Numbered from the stretch's first letter, positions 10,639 through 19,644 are shown. The stretch: DNA of 64,000 nucleotides from Pandoraea cepalis (GCF_902459665.1 NZ_CABPSL010000012.1:62001-126000); one strand, 5' to 3'. Made by a program: numbers and translations. The notes: generated by a model not told the origin, from the sequence alone.

Positions 10639-12627
10639 ATGACCGCTCAGACCTCCACCGCACGCGGGGCCCGCGATCTCGGCGGCCTGCGCGTGACCAC
10701 GAAGCTGGCTGCCATCGTGGGCATCGTTGCGCTGTTCGGTTTTCCGATGGCCATCGGCAATCCTTATTACATCCACATGATCGAGACGATCATGATCTAC
10801 GCGATCCTGCTGTTCGGGCTGGATATCGTCGTGGGTTACACCGGGCAGGTGTCGCTGGGCCATGCGGGCCTGTTCGGCATCGGCGCCTACGTGGCGGGGG
10901 TGTTCTTCACCAAGCTCGGACTCACGCTCTGGCTCGCGCTTCCGGCCTCGATCCTGATTACGGCCGCGTTCGGCGCCGTGCTCGCTTTGCCCGCGCTACG
11001 GGTCATCGGCCCGTATCTGGCGATGGTGACGCTCGCGTTCGGCACCATCATCCAGATTCTCATCAACGAGATGGATTTCCTGACCGACGGGCCCATGGGT
11101 ATCACGCTCACGAAGCCACTCGTCGGGGGGCATCCGATCAATGAGACCGAGTATTACTGGCTGGTGGCGGCGTTGCTGCTGGCGAGCATGCTTGTGGCGC
11201 ACCGGATTCTCAAGTCGCATCTCGGGCGCGCCTTCGAGGCGTTGCGGGATTCACCTGTGGCGTCGGACTGCATGGGCGTGTCGGTGTATCGCTACAAGGT
11301 GTATGCGTTCGTGATCAGCGCCGGTTTCGCCGGCCTGGCGGGAAGTCTGTACGCCTACTCGGAGCAGTACATCTCGCCCAACACGTATAACTTCGAGCTG
11401 ACGATCCTGTTCCTGCTCGCCGTCATCATGGGCGGGCGCAAGACGCGCAGCGGCGCGTTGTTAGGCGCGGCGATCGTCGTCTTGTTGCCGCAATTGCTCG
11501 ACGACATCGGCACCTTCCGGATCGTCGCGACAGCCATCGCCGCGGTGACCGCCGTCGTGGCGGTGACCGCCATCGCCCGCGGGCGCACCTCGCTCGCCAA
11601 GGCGGCGGTGCCGATCGTGGGGACGGCGGCCCTGGCCGGCGTAACCTGGTGGCGTGACAGCATCACCGACTGGCGCCTGACGATCTTCGGGCTGATGATT
11701 CTGTTTGTCGTGTACTACCTGCCGGACGGCATCATCGGCTTCGTGCGCTCGCGCATTCTGCATCGCCGTCGCACGTTGACCGTCTCGGCCACGCAAATCG
11801 ACGAGTCGGTCGACGGCGAGCGCGACCCGGTCCTGACAGCGGCGGCGGGCGGTCCCGACGAACTGCTCAACGTGCGCCAGTTGCTCATGCAGTTCGACGG
11901 CCTGAAAGCGCTCAATCAAGTGGATCTGAGTGTGAAGCGCGGCACCATTCACGGGTTGATCGGCCCGAACGGCTCGGGCAAGAGCACGATGATGAACGTG
12001 CTCACGGGCATTTACGTGCCGACGGCGGGCAGCATCGAGTTCGCGGGTCAGTCACTTGCGGGGCGTTCGTCGTCGGATATTGCGCTCTCGGGCGTGGCCC
12101 GTACGTTCCAGAACGTGCAGTTGTTCGGCGAAATGACGGCGCTGGAAAACGTGCTCGTCGGCTTGCATCACACGTTCGGCGCGACGCTGATTGATGTATC
12201 GCTGCGTCTGCCGCGTTACAAGCGCGAGGAAGGGGCGGCACGGGCCCGGGCGATGCGACTGCTCGACTTCGTGGGGCTGGCGTCGCTCGCCGACGAGGAG
12301 GCGCGCAACCTGCCGTATGGCAAGCAGCGTCTGCTCGAAATCGCGCGCGCATTGGCACTCGATCCGCGTCTGCTGTTGCTTGACGAGCCGGCCGCCGGCC
12401 TGACGGCCCCCGACATTCGTGAATTGCTCACGATCATTCGCAAGATTCGCGACCACGGTATTACGGTCATCCTGATCGAGCACCACATGGACGTGGTGAT
12501 GAGCACGTGCCAGACGGTCTCCGTGCTCGACTTCGGACAGAAGATCGCCGAGGGCCTGCCGGCGCAGATCCAGGCCGATCCGAAGGTGATCGAAGCGTAT
12601 CTGGGCGGCGCATCGACGGCGCACTGA
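10639..12627 (+). CDS. livM: Fused LivM permease - LivG ATPase
   Basis: One 662-residue chain joins two subunits that are usually separate. Residues about 1-375 are a LivM-type permease (YTGQVSLGHAGLFGIGAYVAG, many membrane helices). About 412-662 are a LivG-type ATPase with Walker A GPNGSGKST (442-450), the LivG-style signature LPYGKQRLLE and Walker B LLLLDEP (D582-E583). An extra hydrophobic region lies between the permease core and the linker. It starts 2 nt after livH. There is no stop or frameshift at the junction, so this is a true fusion rather than a sequencing artefact. Similar fusions are known in Burkholderiales. It should give a transporter in which one ATPase is tethered to its permease. 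Confidence 0.92.
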   Translation: MTAQTSTARGARDLGGLRVTTKLAAIVGIVALFGFPMAIGNPYYIHMIETIMIYAILLFGLDIVVGYTGQVSLGHAGLFGIGAYVAGVFFTKLGLTLWLALPASILITAAFGAVLALPALRVIGPYLAMVTLAFGTIIQILINEMDFLTDGPMGITLTKPLVGGHPINETEYYWLVAALLLASMLVAHRILKSHLGRAFEALRDSPVASDCMGVSVYRYKVYAFVISAGFAGLAGSLYAYSEQYISPNTYNFELTILFLLAVIMGGRKTRSGALLGAAIVVLLPQLLDDIGTFRIVATAIAAVTAVVAVTAIARGRTSLAKAAVPIVGTAALAGVTWWRDSITDWRLTIFGLMILFVVYYLPDGIIGFVRSRILHRRRTLTVSATQIDESVDGERDPVLTAAAGGPDELLNVRQLLMQFDGLKALNQVDLSVKRGTIHGLIGPNGSGKSTMMNVLTGIYVPTAGSIEFAGQSLAGRSSSDIALSGVARTFQNVQLFGEMTALENVLVGLHHTFGATLIDVSLRLPRYKREEGAARARAMRLLDFVGLASLADEEARNLPYGKQRLLEIARALALDPRLLLLDEPAAGLTAPDIRELLTIIRKIRDHGITVILIEHHMDVVMSTCQTVSVLDFGQKIAEGLPAQIQADPKVIEAYLGGASTAH

Positions 12628-12700
12628 CGACATTCGCGCATGCGGCGCACGGCGGGGACGATGCCCTGTGCCGCAGCCACGACGGACAAACGGAACCACT

Positions 12701-13423
12701 ATGCTTTCCATTCGTAATCTGCAAGCCGGCTACGGCAAGGTGCAGGTGCTGCACGGCATCGACATCAATGTGCCGAGCGGCCAGGTCGTCACACTCATCG
12801 GATCGAACGGCGCGGGCAAGACGACGACCATGCGTGCCGTGTCCGGCATGATCAAGCCGACGGCAGGCGAGATCACGCTGGGTGACAAGCGTATCGACGG
12901 ACTCGACTCGCATCGCATCGCCAAGCTTGGCCTGGCGCACTCCCCCGAAGGCCGACGCGTGTTCTCGACCATGTCGGTGATGGACAACCTGCGCCTGGGT
13001 GCCTTTCCGCGTCTGACCGGTAGTCGCCCGCGCGGCGATGTGGCGGCCGATCTGGAGCGCGCGATGGACCTGTTCCCGCGTCTGAAAGAGCGGCGTAATC
13101 AGTTATCCGGCACGCTGTCGGGCGGCGAGCAGCAAATGCTCGCCATGGCCCGCGCGGTGATGCTGCGCCCCGATATCGTACTGCTCGACGAGCCGTCGAT
13201 GGGGCTGGCGCCGATCCTGGTCGACGAGGTCTTCCGCATTATCAGCAACCTGAAGTCGGAGGGCGTGACGATGCTGCTCGTGGAGCAGTTCGCCGCGGCC
13301 GCGCTGGCCGTGGCCGACTATGGCTACGTGCTGGAGAACGGCCAGATTTCCGTGCACGGCCCGGCGGAAAACCTGCGCAACGACGACAAGGTGCGCGCCG
13401 CCTATCTCGGCGGCAGTCACTGA
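12701..13423 (+). CDS. livF: Branched-chain amino-acid ABC transporter ATPase LivF
   Basis: 240 residues, the second nucleotide-binding subunit of the Liv transporter. Walker A is GSNGAGKTT (34-42), the signature is LSGGEQQML, and Walker B is VLLDEP (D163-E164), followed by the LivF-style C-terminus VLENGQISVHGPAE. The ATG at 12701 matches the usual family start (MLSIRNLQAGYGKVQVLHG). An upstream in-frame ATG at 12668 would add an unusual 11-residue tail. It lies 73 bp after livMG. Its stop is only 20 bp from the stop of the convergent nitronate monooxygenase gene, and no hairpin terminator is seen between them. Confidence 0.94.
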   Translation: MLSIRNLQAGYGKVQVLHGIDINVPSGQVVTLIGSNGAGKTTTMRAVSGMIKPTAGEITLGDKRIDGLDSHRIAKLGLAHSPEGRRVFSTMSVMDNLRLGAFPRLTGSRPRGDVAADLERAMDLFPRLKERRNQLSGTLSGGEQQMLAMARAVMLRPDIVLLDEPSMGLAPILVDEVFRIISNLKSEGVTMLLVEQFAAAALAVADYGYVLENGQISVHGPAENLRNDDKVRAAYLGGSH

Positions 13424-13443
13424 CCTTTGCCGGCGTACCTCGC

Positions 13444-14577
13444 TCAGTAGGTGGCGGAAAGCTCGCGTAGCGTGTTGAACGTCTCGCGCAGTTCGGTTCG
13501 TAGCGCGGCCACGAGGTCGGCGGCGGGCATGGCGCGAGCCAGCGGCGCCGCCTGACCGGCCCACTGGGCCGCGTAGTCGCTGTTGCCCTTGGCCTTGGCG
13601 GCTGCGTTGATCGCCTTGCCTGCGTCATACGTCACGGGATAGGCAGGCAGGTCGGGGCGGTCGGCTGCTTGCTCCAGCGCATAGAGGCGGTTCACGAAGC
13701 CGCGGGCCGGACGCCCGGAGATCGCACGAATCAAGGCGGTTCGCGGCGCAGCGCCGCCGGTCAGCCGTTCGCGGTAGGCCGCATCGGCCGACGATTCGGG
13801 GCATGCGACAAAGGCAGTCCCGAGTTGAGCGGCCTGCGCACCCAGCGCGAGGGCCGCTGCGATGCCCGCGCCGTCCATGATGCCGCCGGCGGCAATCACC
13901 GGCACCGACGTGTGCGTGACGATCAGCCGCACCAGCGCCAGCGTGCCCAGTTGCTCGTCATCGCTCGGCACGCGGTCGCCGAGATCTTCAAAGCGGCCAC
14001 GATGACCGCCTGCCTCATACCCTTGCGCAACGATAGCGTCGACCCCTGCAGCCTCGATCGTCTTGGCTTCCGCCAGGTTCGTCGCCGAGGCGAACAGCAC
14101 GATGCCCGCGGCGTGCAGTGCATCGATTCTCTCCTGCGACGGCAGTCCGAAATGGAAGCTGACCACGGCCGGGCGTTCTTCCAGAAGCATGGCAAACATG
14201 GCGTCGTCGGCCGCAAACGTCTTGTAGATCTCGCCGAGCGTGGTCGGAGGCGCGGCGTCGAAACGCGCGAACTCCGGGGCGAGATACGCCAACCAGGCGG
14301 CGTCGCGCGACGCGTCGAGCTTGGCGGGCGCGTGGCAGAACACGTTGACGTTGAACGGCTTGCGCGTCAGGGCGCGCGTGTCGTGAATGGCCTTGCGAGC
14401 GGCGTCGGCATTCATCGCGGCGACACCGATCGAGCCGAGCCCGCCTGCGTTGGAGACGGCTGCCGCGAGGGCGGGCGTGGACGTGCCGGCCATCGGGGCC
14501 TGAACGATCGGCGTCGACAGGCCAAGTCGTTCGATGAGTGCGCGGTGGCGGGATTGCGAGGCAGTGGAGCTTGACAT
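13444..14577 (-). CDS. Nitronate monooxygenase (2-nitropropane dioxygenase family)
   Basis: 377 residues, an FMN-dependent TIM barrel that oxidises alkyl nitronates such as propionate-3-nitronate. Seen: [22 protein letters not shown] at the N-terminus, [17 protein letters not shown] (phosphate/FMN loop), [29 protein letters not shown], and the late SGRPARG motif. A GTG 12 nt upstream (14589) is possible, but the purine run AAAGG would then touch the start codon; for the ATG at 14577 it lies at a workable distance. It is transcribed toward livF and probably singly. An inverted repeat lies about 100 bp upstream. It protects against nitronate toxins or intermediates; the in vivo substrate is unknown. 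Confidence 0.9.
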   Translation of the reverse strand: MSSSTASQSRHRALIERLGLSTPIVQAPMAGTSTPALAAAVSNAGGLGSIGVAAMNADAARKAIHDTRALTRKPFNVNVFCHAPAKLDASRDAAWLAYLAPEFARFDAAPPTTLGEIYKTFAADDAMFAMLLEERPAVVSFHFGLPSQERIDALHAAGIVLFASATNLAEAKTIEAAGVDAIVAQGYEAGGHRGRFEDLGDRVPSDDEQLGTLALVRLIVTHTSVPVIAAGGIMDGAGIAAALALGAQAAQLGTAFVACPESSADAAYRERLTGGAAPRTALIRAISGRPARGFVNRLYALEQAADRPDLPAYPVTYDAGKAINAAAKAKGNSDYAAQWAGQAAPLARAMPAADLVAALRTELRETFNTLRELSATY

Positions 14578-14667
14578 GACGATCTGCACCTTTGAGTGTT
14601 CGGTAGGGGGAAACCGGACCCGTCGCAGCAGGGAGTCGATTCACTATGGCATACGCCCGGTGCGACA

Positions 14668-14692
14668 AAAGATATCACTAAAATGTATCTTT
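14668..14692. promoter_or_regulatory. Inverted repeat upstream of nitronate monooxygenase
   Basis: AAAGATA and TATCTTT are perfect 7-bp arms with an 11-bp spacer, in an AT-rich patch about 90-115 bp upstream of the gene. The shape is that of a MarR/TetR-type operator, but no such regulator is adjacent. Confidence 0.35.
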
Positions 14693-14742
14693 ATGTCGAC
14701 CACCCGCAGCATCGGCGGGGGCATTGGCTCGCGATATCGGGG

Positions 14743-15927
14743 TCACGCTTTGGGGCCCGCACGTTCGCCGGGGCCTTCGTGGGTTCCGCCCGTCTCCTCG
14801 GCGCCCATCAGATCGGCGGCGCGCGAGCGCTGCATATCGGCCCGCCTGAAGTAGCCGATGACGGTCGCCACGCTCGTATGTCCCGTCATCGACATGGTTT
14901 CGGCCAGTGGCACCTGCTGAAGCGCGGCCTCGGTGACGAAGCCGGCGCGCAGCGAGTGGGCGGAGAAGTCGCCCTCGAGACCGGCGAGTGCGCATCGCTC
15001 GCGCACGATGTCGCGCACGGCGGCCTCGGAGAGCGGTTCGCCCACGTGACCGCCGCGTCGAACGCGCCGAAAGATCGCCCCCTTCGTGATGTCCGCCGCC
15101 GTCAGCCAATCCGTGAGCGCCACGGCCGCCGCACCCGTGACCGGTTTTTCGTTCTCGGGCAGGTCTGCGCCCTGCTGATTCGTCTTCGACCAAGCGAGCG
15201 TGTAGACGTAATGGTCGGGTCCGCTGCGCCGCACGTTTTCGCATGTCGCCCGTACGACTTCCGAGCGCCTGCGGCCGCCGCTCGCCCATGCGAACAGCAA
15301 TAGCGCGCGATCGCGTTTGCCTCGCAGGGTGTCGTCGCAGGTTGCCAATAGCGCACGCAAAGGCTCGCGCGTCAGTGCCTCCTTTTTTGCCGTGCGAACA
15401 CCACGCTTTGCATAGGCACGACGTGTCTTTGCCAGGAGTTCGCGCACCGCCGGCTCCGCGCACGGGTTCGGCAAGTGGCGCGAGGTGTGCAGCTTGGCGA
15501 TGACGCTCAATCGGTGGAGCAGTGTGGCGAGCGCCGGTGGTCCCAGACGGGTCTTGAGGCCTTGAGCGACGAGTGCGGCGTCGAGTGCGTCTGGCATCTC
15601 GGTTCTGAGACCGTGCTTGCCTTGATGCAGCGCATGATCGACCACGAACTGCACGATCACGGCGACCGGCAGCGGCGCGACGAGCGCCTGCCCGTACCTC
15701 AGGCGATACCAGCCCATCCAGTAGCGCATGGCCGATTGATAGCTCTGACGCGTGTTCTGCGAGTCGCCTTCCCGGGCGAGCGATTGTGCCGCATTGAGCG
15801 CGTCGTCATGGAGCGTCGCCGGATTTCGCGGTGGGGGCAGACCGAGGGCCGACGCGCCTCCCATTGCTGCGCTGGGCGCCGATTCGGCCGGCCACGGTCG
15901 CGTGGGTGTTATTTTTTTACCGGACAT
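14743..15927 (-). CDS. tnpS: Tyrosine recombinase, TnpS-like
   Basis: 394 residues, a phage-integrase-fold recombinase. The N-terminal half resembles a SAM-like core-binding domain (SQNTRQSYQSAMRYWMGWYR). The catalytic half keeps the full set: Arg in ASGGRRRSE, Lys in LAWSKTNQQG, HSLR, GHTS and the Tyr nucleophile in VIGYFRRAD. It is divergent from a KfrA-type coiled-coil gene across 114 bp of AT-rich, palindromic DNA, the arrangement of tnpS-tnpT, which resolves cointegrates of Tn4651-type Tn3-family transposons. No transposase or terminal repeats are nearby, and its composition matches its neighbours, so it looks resident. The start is the ATG at 15927 (MSGKK); a TTG at 15963 is less likely. 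No Shine-Dalgarno is visible. A Xer-like or phage-derived integrase is the alternative. Confidence 0.75.
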   Translation of the reverse strand: MSGKKITPTRPWPAESAPSAAMGGASALGLPPPRNPATLHDDALNAAQSLAREGDSQNTRQSYQSAMRYWMGWYRLRYGQALVAPLPVAVIVQFVVDHALHQGKHGLRTEMPDALDAALVAQGLKTRLGPPALATLLHRLSVIAKLHTSRHLPNPCAEPAVRELLAKTRRAYAKRGVRTAKKEALTREPLRALLATCDDTLRGKRDRALLLFAWASGGRRRSEVVRATCENVRRSGPDHYVYTLAWSKTNQQGADLPENEKPVTGAAAVALTDWLTAADITKGAIFRRVRRGGHVGEPLSEAAVRDIVRERCALAGLEGDFSAHSLRAGFVTEAALQQVPLAETMSMTGHTSVATVIGYFRRADMQRSRAADLMGAEETGGTHEGPGERAGPKA

Positions 15928-16041
15928 ATGATTTAATATGTAATATGTACTAAATATAATCAAATCAACAAATAGCTAACGATAATCTTCCATTATCGTG
16001 GGTTATTTGGCAATGCCCTCGATATTCAGGAGCGCTACGTG
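15928..16041. promoter_or_regulatory. AT-rich palindromic spacer, candidate recombination site (rst-like)
   Basis: The divergent spacer is markedly AT-rich against a GC-rich background. It contains ACGATAAT-CTTCC-ATTATCGT (arms 15979-15986 and 15992-15999, perfect). Spilling from the recombinase start are ACATAT (15924-15929) and two copies of ATATGT. By analogy with the resolution site between tnpS and tnpT, one palindrome could be the recombinase crossover core and the other the TnpT binding site; both promoters must also lie here. Confidence 0.5.
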
Positions 16042-17067
16042 ATGACTACGCCTCAAACCCCGACGTCCGCCATGTCCACGCCGTTGCCGCGGCAAGGCGG
16101 GCGAGGTATTTCGGCGCACGACGTCTGGACGGCGGCCGATACGTTGTTGATGGCGGGGCAGCGCCCGACCATCGAGCGAATTCGTCAGCAGTTGGGGCGC
16201 GGCTCGCCCAATACCGTGAGCCCTTATCTGGATGCGTGGTTCGCCGGACTGGGGGCGCGCTTGCAAGGCGCGACGGCCGCCGCGCCCGGGTTACCGGATG
16301 GCGTGACGATGCCGGAATCGGTGGCGCGTGCCGCGCTCGATCTGTGGGCGCTGGCGTTGAACGAGGGGCGTGCTGCCCTGGCGGAAGACGAAGCGGCGCG
16401 GCGCGCAGTGTTGGACGCGCGCGAAGCCGAGCTGGCAGCGGATCGCGAGGCGCTGGAGCAGGCGCGGGCCGTGCTCCACGAGCGCATTGCCGCTGCCGAG
16501 ACGGCGGCGGCGGATGCGCGTCAGGCGAGGGAGGAAGCACAGGCGCAGGCGCGGCGCGCCGAGGCGTTGTTGATTGAGGCGCAAGCCGATGCGGTGGCAT
16601 CGCGGCAGGCACTGTCGGTGGCGCGTGAGCGTACGCATGCGCTTCAGGAGGAACACGCGGCGCAACGGTCCCATTGGGATGTCGAGCGCACCCGGCTTGG
16701 CGAGCGGGCCGAAGCCAATGAACGCCGCTTGATGCTTGAACTGGACGCCGCGCGCGAGTCGATCAAGTCGCTGCAGCAGGAGCGCAAACACGTGCAGCGT
16801 CAACTGCAGGATGCCGAAACCGGGCTTGCGGCGATGACCGAGGCACAGCACGCGATGCGGGCCGCGAAGGCACTGCAGGATGCAGTCGTGGCGAGGCTGC
16901 GCGAGCAGGTCAGCGCGCAGGAGGCATTGGCGGCAACGTATCAGTCGATGCTGGCCGCGCCGATGACGTTATCGTCCGGGCGCGGCAACCTGTCGGGAAA
17001 AAAGCGTCGCGTGAGCCATGCGGGCGTGCCGACAACGTCAGTGTTGCGTCGCGTGCGCCGGCCATGA
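16042..17067 (+). CDS. tnpT: KfrA-type coiled-coil DNA-binding protein, TnpT-like
   Basis: 341 residues. Residues about 20-75 match the KfrA N-terminal DNA-binding fold (ISAHDVWTAADTLLMAGQRP, then a helix-turn-helix with RGSPNTVSPYLDAW). Residues about 115-310 are an almost uninterrupted Ala/Glu/Arg-rich coiled coil; the C-terminus is basic (GKKRRVSH). TnpT proteins have this design and assist TnpS by binding the resolution site. AGGAG at 16028-16032 is 9 nt from the ATG at 16042 and 6 nt from an alternative GTG at 16039. It is divergent from the recombinase and convergent with the MocR gene. Plasmid KfrA, a partition accessory protein, is the alternative, but there are no par or rep genes. 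Confidence 0.72.
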   Translation: MTTPQTPTSAMSTPLPRQGGRGISAHDVWTAADTLLMAGQRPTIERIRQQLGRGSPNTVSPYLDAWFAGLGARLQGATAAAPGLPDGVTMPESVARAALDLWALALNEGRAALAEDEAARRAVLDAREAELAADREALEQARAVLHERIAAAETAAADARQAREEAQAQARRAEALLIEAQADAVASRQALSVARERTHALQEEHAAQRSHWDVERTRLGERAEANERRLMLELDAARESIKSLQQERKHVQRQLQDAETGLAAMTEAQHAMRAAKALQDAVVARLREQVSAQEALAATYQSMLAAPMTLSSGRGNLSGKKRRVSHAGVPTTSVLRRVRRP

Positions 17068-17125
17068 GACAGGTAGCGCGGGGTGTCTGATATTTGTCGG
17101 CATTGGCGAACCGTCGGTCAGCAAG

Positions 17126-18667
17126 TCAGTCGTCCAGGCATGCGCGCAACGTCTGCGCGAGACGAGTGGCTTCCCCGGCATCGGCGACGTTCGCGAAGCC
17201 AAGCACGAGGCCGCGCGGCGTGTGCGATGTATGCCCGTTCGCATACCAGCTCGAGAGGGGCAACACGGCAAGTCCCGCCTCGCTGGCCCGGGCGGCAACG
17301 GCAACGTCGTCGACTGGGCCGTGCGGGCCTTCTGGGAATTGCACCGCGAACTGAATGCCACCGTGCGGCAAATCCAGACGCATTCGCTCGCCGAACGCTT
17401 GCGTCAGCGCTTGTGTGATCCAGACGCGCCGCTGTCCGTACAACGTGCGCATTCGCTTCACATGTCGCGCAAAATGGCCTTGCGCCATGAAATCTGCCAC
17501 GGCGGCCTGCAATAGCGCTGGAGAGCCGGTGTTCATGCTGCACGCCACCCGCGCGACGCGCTCCACGGCACGCTCCGGCACCACCGCGTAAGCGAGCCGC
17601 AGGCCGGGGAACATCAGCTTGCTGAGCGTGCCGCAATAGATCACGCGATCGTGCCGATCGAGGCTCTTCAGCGCCGGCAACGGCCTGCCCGAATATCGGA
17701 ATTCACTGTCGTAATCGTCCTCGATGATCCAGCGAGACGCTTTCTCGGCCCAATTCAGCAGTGCCAGGCGTCTTGCGAGCGACAACGTATGACCCAGCGG
17801 GCTCTGGTGCGATGGCGTGACCAGGGCGAAGCGCGCTTCCGGGTCCAGTTGTATGCCGCGCTCTACATCGATCCCCTCATCGTCGACCGGCACGGGGACG
17901 AACTGCATGCCGGACTCGGACAGAAAATCGCGCGCGAGCAGATAGCCGGGCTCTTCGAACCACACGCGATCGTTCGGTTTCGCGAGACTGCGCAACACGA
18001 GTTCAAGCGTCGCGCGGTAGCCGCCGGTCACGAACACTTGCTCGGGCAGACACGTGACACCGCGAGACAGACCCAGATAGGTGGCAATGCGTTCTCGAAG
18101 CGGCCGGTAGCCCATCGGATCCGGGCACGAGAGCATCGCGCGATCGCCGCTGCGCACACGAAGCGAAACCAGTCGACTCCATATCTTGCGGGGAAACGCG
18201 TCGAGCGCCGGTTGCCCGGCCTGCAACGGTCGTGGCTCGCCGCTCATTGCGACAGTGATGGACACGTGGGGCGGTGCCGGTCGACTCGGTGACGCGGTTG
18301 ACGATTTCGCTGGGTCGGCGCGTTCCACGTTCGTTCGTTCCGTGTGCGGCACACCTTGCGGTGTTTGGTGACCTGTTCCGTAAGTCGAATGCACGATTGA
18401 CGGCGGCAGCGACGGGGAAACAAACGTGCCGGCCGCGCCGCGCATCTGCAGATAACCCTCGTCGACAAGGATCGTATAGGCCAGTTCGACGGTGCCGCGG
18501 GCGGTATTCAACTGCGCGCAGAGGCTGCGAAGTGCCGGCACGCGATCTCCAGGACGCAGATGCCCCGCGGCAATCGCCGTCCTGAAACGCTCGCAAATCT
18601 GCAGATAGATCGGCTGCGGTCGCTGGCGATCTATCTGAATGTCCAGGGAGGGCGTTCGTGCGGGCAT
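17126..18667 (-). CDS. MocR/PdxR-type regulator (GntR HTH plus aminotransferase-like domain)
   Basis: 513 residues. The N-terminal winged helix (about 10-80) is GntR type: PIYLQICERFRTAIAAGHLRPGDRVPALRSL. A linker rich in Ser/Thr/Pro leads to a fold-type-I aminotransferase-like domain (about 165-510) with IIEDDYDSEFRY and the PLP-binding lysine in YCGTLSKLMFPGLRLAY. Such MocR proteins sense PLP or an amino compound and usually control a divergent gene through direct repeats. Here the divergent gene encodes an NmrA-like reductase, and two ATTGTTAC direct repeats lie in the spacer. The effector cannot be read from sequence. Confidence 0.92.
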   Translation of the reverse strand: MPARTPSLDIQIDRQRPQPIYLQICERFRTAIAAGHLRPGDRVPALRSLCAQLNTARGTVELAYTILVDEGYLQMRGAAGTFVSPSLPPSIVHSTYGTGHQTPQGVPHTERTNVERADPAKSSTASPSRPAPPHVSITVAMSGEPRPLQAGQPALDAFPRKIWSRLVSLRVRSGDRAMLSCPDPMGYRPLRERIATYLGLSRGVTCLPEQVFVTGGYRATLELVLRSLAKPNDRVWFEEPGYLLARDFLSESGMQFVPVPVDDEGIDVERGIQLDPEARFALVTPSHQSPLGHTLSLARRLALLNWAEKASRWIIEDDYDSEFRYSGRPLPALKSLDRHDRVIYCGTLSKLMFPGLRLAYAVVPERAVERVARVACSMNTGSPALLQAAVADFMAQGHFARHVKRMRTLYGQRRVWITQALTQAFGERMRLDLPHGGIQFAVQFPEGPHGPVDDVAVAARASEAGLAVLPLSSWYANGHTSHTPRGLVLGFANVADAGEATRLAQTLRACLDD

Positions 18668-18734
18668 GGGTGTCTCGTGGATGAGGGCGGGCCAAGTTGA
18701 TTTGGACTAGTCGGATCGATGATTTTTGGCCCTT

Positions 18735-18756
18735 ATTGTTACGACATGATTGTTAC
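18735..18756. promoter_or_regulatory. Tandem ATTGTTAC direct repeats, candidate MocR operator
   Basis: ATTGTTAC occurs at 18735-18742 and again at 18749-18756, a 14-bp period, in the divergent spacer between the MocR gene and the NmrA-like gene. Direct repeats are the usual binding target of MocR regulators. Confidence 0.45.
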
Positions 18757-18853
18757 ATACTGCCCTTAAGCAATGCCATGGCGAGGACACTTCCACGCGA
18801 TGCCACGCTCAGTACGCGTCTCGCGCGTTCAGTTGCCCCTTGGAGAATCTGTC

Positions 18854-19606
18854 ATGAAAATCGTGGTAATCGGTGGTTCGGGCCTGATCGGCTCACGTCT
18901 CGTCACCCGGCTCGGCCAGGCAGGCCATCAGGCGCTCGCCGCGTCCCCGCGTACCGGCGTCAACTCCGTGACTGGCGAAGGTCTGGATGCCGCGCTCGTC
19001 GGCGCGGATGTCGTGGTGGATGTCACGAACGCACCGTCCTGGGAGCCTCAGGCCGTGCTGGACTTCTTCCGCACCTCGGCTCGCAATCTCGGCAAGGCTG
19101 AGGTGGCCGCGGGGGTGCGTCATCATGTTGCGTTGTCGATCGTCGGTACCGACCGCATGCCGGAGAACGCGTATTTCACGGCCAAGGTCGCGCAGGAGGC
19201 TGCGATCGAAGCCGCTGGCGTGCCATACACGATTGTGCGCGCCACGCAGTTCATGGAGTTCATCGGCGGCATCGCGGATTTCAGCACGGATGGCGACAGT
19301 GTGCGCGTCGGCGACGGGCTGTTCCAGCCGATCGCTGTGGACGACATCGTCGAGATCCTCGCACAGGTGGCGCTCGCGGCGCCGCGTAACGCCACGATGG
19401 ACATTGCCGGCCCGGACCGCGCGTCGCTGGCGCAGATCATTGCGCGCTATCTGAGCGCGAAGGGCGATGCGCGCCCGGTCGTGACGGATCGTAACGCGCG
19501 GTACTACGGCGGCATCGTCGAGGAACTGTCGCTTGTTCCGCTCGGCGACGCGACGATCGGCCGTATCGGTCTCGACCAGTGGCTCGCCCAAACGCGCGAA
19601 GGCTGA
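18854..19606 (+). CDS. NmrA-like NAD(P)-binding reductase
   Basis: 250 residues with an atypical-SDR fold: the dinucleotide loop VVIGGSGLIGSRL lies at residues 4-16, followed by VDVTNAPSW, YFTAKVAQEAAIEAAGVPYTIVRATQF and a C-terminal substrate region. The YxxxK pair occurs as YFTAK. It is probably a NAD(P)H-dependent oxidoreductase or redox-sensing protein of the NmrA/HSCARG type; the substrate is unknown. GGAG at 18842-18845 precedes the ATG at 18854 at 8 nt; an upstream in-frame ATG at 18773 lacks such support. It is divergent from the MocR gene and followed after 38 bp by a cupin gene, so the two are probably one MocR-controlled unit. Confidence 0.85.
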   Translation: MKIVVIGGSGLIGSRLVTRLGQAGHQALAASPRTGVNSVTGEGLDAALVGADVVVDVTNAPSWEPQAVLDFFRTSARNLGKAEVAAGVRHHVALSIVGTDRMPENAYFTAKVAQEAAIEAAGVPYTIVRATQFMEFIGGIADFSTDGDSVRVGDGLFQPIAVDDIVEILAQVALAAPRNATMDIAGPDRASLAQIIARYLSAKGDARPVVTDRNARYYGGIVEELSLVPLGDATIGRIGLDQWLAQTREG

Positions 19607-19644
19607 TTTTTCGGGCCGACGAAGGCCCCCGATGGAGTGAAGTC

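Noticed and set aside
8183-10663. 826-codon open frame on the minus strand across the liv genes
   Set aside because: It is antisense to clear transporter genes and rich in His/Arg/Gln, typical of shadows in GC-rich DNA.
14590-17125. Complete Tn3-family transposon
   Set aside because: Only the resolution-type pair is seen; no transposase gene, terminal inverted repeats or target duplication was found.
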